From the NCBI GenBank assembly GCA_002331025.1, contig DCYG01000022.1, positions 1-64,000 on the forward strand: a DNA stretch of 64,000 nucleotides. The letters are read 5' to 3'. The position numbers and the translations under genes were made by a program. The notes under the pieces were generated by a model. That model made no database searches and had not been told where the DNA came from. It saw only the letters and a list, made by a program, of their open reading frames with translations. Every line of letters begins with the position of its first letter. Position 1 is the stretch's first letter. Of this stretch, positions 59,471 through 64,000 are shown in pieces. Source of the stretch: Firmicutes bacterium UBA2116. GTDB lineage: Bacteria > Bacillota > Clostridia > Tissierellales > Sedimentibacteraceae.

Positions 59471-59512
59471 TTAGGGAAAGTCTTCGCTTGATAAAAGGAA
59501 TGTCCCTGTCAA
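59453..59512. repeat. Hairpin element, family C, at the rsgA end
   Basis: AGGGACA and TGTCCCT arms enclose CACCTTTTT...AAAAGGAA. The element spans the last codons of rsgA and the rpe leader. A related GGGGACGGACCTTTTCGTG block (minus strand) lies at 49325-49352. Confidence 0.5.
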
Positions 59513-59523
59513 TGGGAGGAAAC

Positions 59524-60180
59524 ATGAATAAATTATCGCCTTCTATATTATCCGCCGATTTTTCTAAGCTCGGAGAATCAATAAAGCTTATCGAAGAGGG
59601 CGGAGCAGATTATATACACATAGATGTAATGGATGGGCACTTTGTACCAAATATAACAATTGGTCCCGATGTGGTTAAAAGCTTAAGAGGTATAACAGAG
59701 CTTACATTTGATGTTCACCTTATGATAGAAAATCCTGATAATTATATAGAAGATTTTTACAATGCAGGTGCCGATATAATAACAGTACATCAGGAGGCAA
59801 GCGTTCATTTGCACAGAACGATTCAAAAGATTAAATCTTTAGGTCTTAAGGCAGGTGTATCCTTAAATCCTGCGACTCCCGTTTCAACTCTTAAAGAAAT
59901 AATAAGAGATGTTGATATGGTTCTTCTCATGAGCGTAAATCCTGGCTTCGGAGGACAGAAGCTGATTAAAAATGTTAAGTATAAATGTGAAGAATTAAAC
60001 CAAATGATAAAGGATTATAATTTAAATATTGATGTTGAGATAGACGGCGGTATAACATTAGACAACGTTGAAGATGTTTTGAGCTGGGGACCCAATGTAA
60101 TTGTTGCCGGCTCGGCAATATACAAGGCAAAAGATGTTGTATTACAAACTAAAATGTTCAAGCAAAAGATGGTAAAATAA
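59524..60180 (+). CDS. rpe: Ribulose-phosphate 3-epimerase
   Basis: A 218-residue TIM-barrel enzyme of the pentose phosphate pathway interconverting ribulose-5-P and xylulose-5-P. Marks: LSPSILSADFSKLGE, YIHIDVMDGHFVPNITIGP (metal His/Asp ligands), FDVHLMI, LLMSVNPGFGGQK, VEIDGGI and VAGSAIY. I chose ATG 59524, with TGGGAGG upstream. A TTG at 59488 would add 12 repeat-derived residues. Confidence 0.96.
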   Translation: MNKLSPSILSADFSKLGESIKLIEEGGADYIHIDVMDGHFVPNITIGPDVVKSLRGITELTFDVHLMIENPDNYIEDFYNAGADIITVHQEASVHLHRTIQKIKSLGLKAGVSLNPATPVSTLKEIIRDVDMVLLMSVNPGFGGQKLIKNVKYKCEELNQMIKDYNLNIDVEIDGGITLDNVEDVLSWGPNVIVAGSAIYKAKDVVLQTKMFKQKMVK

Positions 60181-60181
60181 A

Positions 60182-60811
60182 ATGACGACTCTTATTGTAG
60201 GAAATGGCAGTGATATTGATAAAAGCCATATTGAAAATTTAAATATTGATTATGTTATATGTGCCGACGGCGGGCTTGAAAAGGTAAAAAGGCTTGGACT
60301 GATTCCAAATTTAATTTTGGGTGATTTTGATTCGGTCAATAAATCTGTGTTGGAAGATTATAAAAGCTTAAATATAGAAACAGTTACATTTCCATCCGAA
60401 AAAGACTATACGGACATGGAATTAGCAATCAGCCATGCAGTTAAAGTGGGATTTAAGGATATAATTTTGGTTGGTGCATCGGGAACGAGATTGGACCATA
60501 CCGTTGCTAATATGCTTTTAATAGAAAAATATCATAAAAAAGATATTAATATAAGAATAATAGACAATAATAATTTTATCCAAATCATTACTGACAGTAT
60601 GATAATACCCTTCAGAAAAAATTATTACGTTTCTCTGATACCATTGTCTGAAAATATTGAAGGCTTAACGTTAGAGGGTTTCAAATATCCTCTGAACAAC
60701 ATAAATGTAGAAAGAGGATCAACATTGTGCATAAGCAATGAAGTATCAGAAGATGTTGGCCTTATTAAATTAAACAAAGGAAGTGCCTTTGTTTTTATTT
60801 CAAAAGATTAA
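60182..60811 (+). CDS. thiN: Thiamine pyrophosphokinase
   Basis: A 209-residue enzyme that phosphorylates thiamine to thiamine diphosphate. Signature YVICADGGLEKVKRLGLIPNLILGDFDSV (broken here) with D-G-G and G-D-F-D-S, then VTFPSEKDYTDMELAI and GASGTRLDHTVANMLL. The C-terminal beta-domain is present. It begins 1 base after rpe, the standard order rsgA-rpe-thiN. Confidence 0.95.
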   Translation: MTTLIVGNGSDIDKSHIENLNIDYVICADGGLEKVKRLGLIPNLILGDFDSVNKSVLEDYKSLNIETVTFPSEKDYTDMELAISHAVKVGFKDIILVGASGTRLDHTVANMLLIEKYHKKDINIRIIDNNNFIQIITDSMIIPFRKNYYVSLIPLSENIEGLTLEGFKYPLNNINVERGSTLCISNEVSEDVGLIKLNKGSAFVFISKD

Positions 60812-60847
60812 TATTATATAAATAATTAAGAAACATTAGGAGGATTC

Positions 60848-62236
60848 ATGAAAGCAACAGATGTGAGAGATTTGTTTAAATCTCCGGGAAAATACAGCGA
60901 CAAGGAAGTAATGGTCGAAGGCTGGATCAGGACTATAAGAGATTCTAAAAATTTTGGATTTATTGAATTAAATGACGGAACATTCATGAAAAATGTTCAG
61001 GTTGTTTTTGAAAATAATTTAAGCAATTTTGACGAGGTAAAGAAGTATCCTACAGGAAGTGCGATTACGGTTAAAGGTAATTTACTGTTAACACCTGAAG
61101 CAAAGCAATTATTTGAAATAAAGGCAACAGAAATAAAGATGGAAGCAGAATCAGAGTCCAGCTATCCATTGCAGAAAAAAAGACATTCACTTGAATATTT
61201 AAGGACTATAGCTCACTTGAGACCAAGAACAAATACATTTGCCGCAGTGTTCCGCGTAAGATCTCTCGCCGCATATGCCATACATAAATTTTTCAACGAA
61301 AGGGGATTCATATACGCTCATCCTCCGATTATAACGGCAAGTGATGCCGAAGGCGCAGGCGAAATGTTCAGAGTAACGGCACTGGATTTAGACAACATAG
61401 AAAAGCTTGACGGAAAAACGGACTATACTAAGGACTTTTTCGGAAAATCAGCAAATCTTACCGTAAGCGGACAGTTGGAAGCGGAAATATTTGCCCTTGC
61501 CTTTAAAAATGTTTATACCTTCGGACCGACATTCAGAGCCGAAAACTCCAATACTTCAAGACATGCAGCGGAATTTTGGATGATAGAGCCTGAAATAGCC
61601 TTTGCTGATTTGAATGACAACATGCAGCTAGCAGAGGATATGGTAAAGTATGTTATAAGCTATGTAATGGAAAATGCAAAGGAAGAAATGGAATTTTTCA
61701 ATTCCTTCGTAGAAAAGGGCTTGTTTGACAAGCTTAATAATGTTATAGATTCAGAATTCGGTAAAATTGATTATACTGATGCAATAGAAATATTAAAGAA
61801 AAATAATGATAATTTTGATTATCCTGTTCAGTGGGGAACCGATATCCAGACTGAACACGAAAGATATTTGTCAGAAAAAATATTCGGAAAACCTGTATTT
61901 GTAACCAATTATCCTAAAGAGATAAAGGCATTCTACATGCGTATGAATGAAGATAACAAGACGGTTGCGGCTATGGATTTACTTGTGCCGGGCATCGGTG
62001 AACTAATAGGCGGAAGTCAGAGAGAAGAAAGACTAGACATGTTGGAAAAGCGCATGGATGAAATGGGAATAGAAAAAGAAGGCATGTGGTGGTACATGGA
62101 ATTAAGAAAGTACGGAGGAGTAAAGCATGCCGGATACGGTCTTGGCTTTGAAAGATTAATAATGTATCTGACAGGTATGGGTAACATAAGGGATGTTATA
62201 CCATTCCCGAGAACGCCGAAGAATGCAGAGTTTTAG
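60848..62236 (+). CDS. asnS: Asparaginyl-tRNA synthetase
   Basis: A 462-residue class IIb aminoacyl-tRNA synthetase. N-terminal OB fold (VEGWIRTIRDSKNFGFIELNDG, broken here), then EGAGEMFRVTALD with GQLEAE. Motif 2 is FGPTFRAENSNTSRHAAEFWM (broken here), and motif 3 GLGFERLIMYLTG with the asparagine-specific end NIRDVIPFPRTPKNAEF. TTAGGAGGA RBS. The terminator follows at 62293. Confidence 0.97.
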   Translation: MKATDVRDLFKSPGKYSDKEVMVEGWIRTIRDSKNFGFIELNDGTFMKNVQVVFENNLSNFDEVKKYPTGSAITVKGNLLLTPEAKQLFEIKATEIKMEAESESSYPLQKKRHSLEYLRTIAHLRPRTNTFAAVFRVRSLAAYAIHKFFNERGFIYAHPPIITASDAEGAGEMFRVTALDLDNIEKLDGKTDYTKDFFGKSANLTVSGQLEAEIFALAFKNVYTFGPTFRAENSNTSRHAAEFWMIEPEIAFADLNDNMQLAEDMVKYVISYVMENAKEEMEFFNSFVEKGLFDKLNNVIDSEFGKIDYTDAIEILKKNNDNFDYPVQWGTDIQTEHERYLSEKIFGKPVFVTNYPKEIKAFYMRMNEDNKTVAAMDLLVPGIGELIGGSQREERLDMLEKRMDEMGIEKEGMWWYMELRKYGGVKHAGYGLGFERLIMYLTGMGNIRDVIPFPRTPKNAEF

Positions 62237-62420
62237 GCGATGGATTTGCAATAGATTAGCTATGGATTGGCAATAGAATAACAATTGATAAAAATACAAA
62301 GAACGGAAACTTCTTTGTATTTTTTTTATTATGCTGAATAGAATGTAACATGGTATTTTTATTCCATTGTATATCCATTGATAGTCAATAGCATATCCAC
62401 TGCTAATCCATTGCTCAGGG
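62237..62420. repeat. Degenerate CAATGGATA-type repeats flanking the asnS terminator
   Basis: Left of the terminator the sequence reads GCGATGGATTTGCAATAGAT and continues with TATGGATTGGCAATAG. Right of it the other strand reads GCAATGGATTAGCAGTGGAT and continues with GCTATTGACTATCAATGGAT. The two sides are therefore inverted versions of one array of 8-12 base units. No ORF lies here. Confidence 0.65.
62293..62328 (+). terminator. Terminator of asnS
   Basis: AATACAAAGAA and TTCTTTGTATT form an 11-bp stem round CGGAAAC, then a run of T's. Confidence 0.9.
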
Positions 62421-62427
62421 GGTTTTT

Positions 62428-62622
62428 ATGAATTATTTTAAAAGAAAAAAGAAAAATTGCATTCCTTGCGGACCTAAAATAAAATTTACGGAAGTTATAG
62501 GTTTAATGATAGCTGTTATAGGCGCATTAATTATTGTGCAGATTTTGCCTATAAAAATATGGCTTCTGGTTTTTGGATTGCTTCTGATAGTGCTTGGGTG
62601 TACCTTATTTAGATTGTTTTAG
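62428..62622 (+). CDS. Small membrane protein of unknown function
   Basis: A 64-residue protein. The basic N-terminus KRKKKNCIPCGPKIKF includes a C-x2-C pair. Two hydrophobic helices follow (about 22-40 and 43-62). RBS GGGGG. Similar tiny two-helix proteins are often missed in annotation; function unknown. Confidence 0.6.
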   Translation: MNYFKRKKKNCIPCGPKIKFTEVIGLMIAVIGALIIVQILPIKIWLLVFGLLLIVLGCTLFRLF

Positions 62623-62750
62623 TAGAAGGCAGAGCAGTAGAATTCAACAAATCTGTTTACTCACTGTCGTTCGCACAGATTTGGAATTCCTTGCATAAGA
62701 CCTACCGCTATTTTTCAGAAAAAGGACTCTGAAAAACAGGGTTAGGGCTT
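62623..62750 (-). repeat. Dispersed intergenic palindromic repeat, family A, copy 2
   Basis: Reading leftward, GGTAGGTCTTATGCAAGGAATTCCAAATCTGTGCGA-type sequence (broken here) and the arm ACAGATTTG match the copy at 6796-6910. Both end in AT-rich hairpins. It lies between the small membrane protein gene and rpmB. Confidence 0.7.
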
Positions 62751-62751
62751 C

Positions 62752-62781
62752 AAAAAAATAATGGCCTAATCAGCCACTATT
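62752..62781 (-). terminator. Terminator of rpmB
   Basis: On the minus strand AATAGTGGC-TGATTAG-GCCATTATT (one G-U) followed by TTTTTTTG, directly after the rpmB stop. Confidence 0.85.
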
Positions 62782-62787
62782 TCAATG

Positions 62788-62979
62788 CTATACAGCACGT
62801 TGTACTTTATTTGATCTCATACATCTTGTACAAACTGTTTTTCTTACAGAAATTCCGTTTTCCACAACATTAATTTTTCTTACGTTTGGTTTCCAGGTTC
62901 TTTTTATTTTTTTATCACTATGTGTTATACTGTTGCCTGATATAGCACCTTTTCCACATACCTCACAATAATTTGCCAT
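62788..62979 (-). CDS. rpmB: 50S ribosomal protein L28
   Basis: A 63-residue basic ribosomal protein. CEVCGKG at the N-terminus and CTRCMRS near the end are the two zinc-ligand pairs of the Cys-containing (C+) type. The conserved middle reads NSITHSDKKIKRTWKPNVRK. ATG 62979 has GGGAGGTG at 9 bases. Divergent from asp23-fakA, the usual Firmicute arrangement. Confidence 0.96.
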   Translation of the reverse strand: MANYCEVCGKGAISGNSITHSDKKIKRTWKPNVRKINVVENGISVRKTVCTRCMRSNKVQRAV

Positions 62980-63153
62980 GCTATACACCTCCCATTTATC
63001 TAAAACCCTATGATTTTATAATTTCGATTTGCTTAAACATATCGTTTAACAATTTTAACTTTATAATTCTACCATTAAAATTTAAATATTGCAATATCAA
63101 ATTTTAATTAGTATAATAAAAATAACCTGTGTTTATGCAAAAGGTATATTTTA

Positions 63154-63182
63154 TTGTAAAATAGAGACAAAAAGGTTATAAT
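63154..63182 (+). promoter_or_regulatory. Promoter of asp23-fakA
   Basis: TTGTAA (63154-63159) and TATAAT (63177-63182), spacing 17, 46 bases before the asp23 start. Confidence 0.75.
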
Positions 63183-63227
63183 AAGTTTACTTATTTAATA
63201 TTATTAAAAAATATGTAGGAGGTATGT

Positions 63228-63584
63228 ATGTCAGTAAAAATCATTAATGAATATGGAAATATAACCATGGATGATCAGGTATTTGCAACTTTAGCCGGTT
63301 TAGCTGCTATGGAATGCTACGGAGTTGTTGGTATGGCCTCAAGAAATGCAACTGAAGGTATTTTCGAACTGCTGAGAAGAGACCAGCTTACGAAAGGGAT
63401 AAAAGTAACTTCAATAGATGACAAATTAAATATTGATTTATATATAGTATTGCAATATGGCATTAAAATATCTGTTGTTGCGGATAATATTATATCCAGA
63501 ATAAAATACAGCGTAGAAACTTTTTCTGGAGTTTCAGTGGAGAATGTAAATATTTTTGTACAAGGTGTCAGAGTACAAAAATAA
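63228..63584 (+). CDS. Asp23/Gls24 family envelope stress-response protein
   Basis: A 118-residue protein with the Asp23 pattern: YGNITMDDQVFATLAGLAAMECYGVVGM (broken here), VDLYIVLQYGIKIS-type strand (here IDLYIVLQYG) and VSVENVNIFVQGVR at the end. The family (YloU/AmaP-related) associates with the membrane and envelope stress. GTAGGAGG RBS. It precedes the fatty acid kinase gene, as in most Firmicutes. Confidence 0.93.
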   Translation: MSVKIINEYGNITMDDQVFATLAGLAAMECYGVVGMASRNATEGIFELLRRDQLTKGIKVTSIDDKLNIDLYIVLQYGIKISVVADNIISRIKYSVETFSGVSVENVNIFVQGVRVQK

Positions 63585-63599
63585 TTGTGGGAGGCTAAA

Positions 63600-64000
63600 A
63601 TGATAATTAAGTATATAGATAATGTTACATTCAAAAAAATGCTTTTAGGTGCCGCTGTTAATCTGGAAAATAATAAAGCAATAGTGGATTCTCTAAATGT
63701 GTTTCCCGTTCCTGACGGAGATACCGGTACTAATATGAATTTGACGGTGCAATCAGCTGTTAAGGAAATTAACAATCTAAGTGAAAGTACAGTTACGCAG
63801 ATTGCTGATGCAGCCGCAAATGGTTCTTTAATGGGAGCAAGAGGAAATTCCGGTGTAATATTATCACAATTGTTCAGAGGCATGGCAAAAGGACTTAAGG
63901 GAATAAATAAAATAGACAATAAAGCGATCGCAGAGTCATTTAAATCTGCTTCTGATACAGCGTATAAAGCGGTTATGAGACCTGTTGAAGGTACCATATT
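63600..64000 (+). CDS. fakA: Fatty acid kinase FakA (DAK2/YloV), 3' end beyond window
   Basis: The first 133 codons of a DAK2-domain kinase. The start IDNVTFKKMLLGAAVNLENNKAIVDSLNVFPVPDGDTGTNM (broken here) has the D-G-D-T-G-T-N-M ATP/Mg motif, and SLMGARGNSGVILSQLFRGMAKG is the second nucleotide-binding stretch. FakA phosphorylates fatty acids bound to FakB for phospholipid synthesis. ATG 63600 follows GGGAGG. The frame is open to the window edge; full family length is about 550 residues. Confidence 0.93.
   Translation, partial: MIIKYIDNVTFKKMLLGAAVNLENNKAIVDSLNVFPVPDGDTGTNMNLTVQSAVKEINNLSESTVTQIADAAANGSLMGARGNSGVILSQLFRGMAKGLKGINKIDNKAIAESFKSASDTAYKAVMRPVEGTI

Noticed and set aside
62428..62622. 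Small membrane protein as a type I toxin
   Set aside because: Longer than the holin-like peptides, two helices rather than one, no antisense promoter or leader block like that at 41237.
1..64000. CRISPR arrays, tRNA/rRNA genes, insertion sequences, prophage
   Set aside because: No regular spacer-repeat pattern, no cloverleaf or rRNA-like sequence, and no transposase, integrase or phage structural motif was recognised by eye in any frame.

Overview
The window is AT-rich chromosomal DNA from a low-G+C, endospore-forming anaerobic Clostridia/Tissierellia-type Firmicute. A Sedimentibacter-like organism is my best guess, from gene content only. The spore genes are spoIVA, tlp and a short alpha/beta-type SASP. 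The core gene order (ylmE-sepF-ylmG-ylmH-lspA-rluD-pyrR; yicC-remA-gmk-rpoZ-priA-def-fmt; rsmB-rlmN-stp-prkC-rsgA-rpe-thiN; rpmB/asp23-fakA) is typical of Firmicutes. Oxygen-sensitive Fe-S and tungsten-type enzymes point to anaerobic life. No rRNA, tRNA, CRISPR array, intact transposase or prophage was seen.

Layout. 1-5000: small accessory genes (P-loop kinase, flavin split-barrel protein, two GNATs, an MFS exporter, two lipoproteins) and spore gene tlp. 5200-6700: spoIVA, apparently starting at an AUU codon. 7000-13900: cell-envelope/division operon (HlyD-like protein, ylmE, sepF, ylmG, ylmH, lspA, rluD, pyrR, MATE). 14000-22000: accessory stretch with a SASP, a Phd/RelE pair whose toxin is frameshifted, a membrane-anchored MutS-like ATPase, a glycolipid synthase/flippase-like pair, a DUF4491 gene and its broken duplicate, and a DUF2442/DUF4160 pair. 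22000-30100: rqcH and the yicC-to-fmt housekeeping run.

30100-53200: about 23 kb of accessory genes lying between fmt and rsmB, which are often close neighbours in Firmicutes. It opens with a sigma-54 activator, a large palindrome and a good -24/-12 promoter. These appear to drive an ornithine-cyclodeaminase-family enzyme, an Na+/solute symporter, a five-gene flavin/Fe-S amine (opine/proline-type) dehydrogenase, and a tungsten-type aldehyde:ferredoxin oxidoreductase with its four-cluster ferredoxin and MoaD-like protein. My reading is import of an amino acid or N-substituted amino acid, flavin-dependent oxidation, and oxidation of an aldehyde product with reduced ferredoxin as output. The substrate is unknown. 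Further on come a type I toxin/antisense-RNA locus with two decayed relatives, a solute-binding-protein/metallopeptidase fusion, a secreted phosphodiester glycosidase, a PadR/DUF1048 pair, a lipoate cluster built around a free-standing lipoyl-domain protein (lplA, lipoyl protein, lipA, lipB), and mazEF.

53200-64000: the conserved run resumes with rsmB, rlmN, the PP2C phosphatase/PASTA kinase pair, rsgA, rpe, thiN and asnS, then rpmB (minus strand), asp23 and the start of fakA, which is cut by the window edge. Several dispersed intergenic repeat families occur as pairs in the window. All functional calls are from reading sequence motifs and family knowledge; no database search was run.
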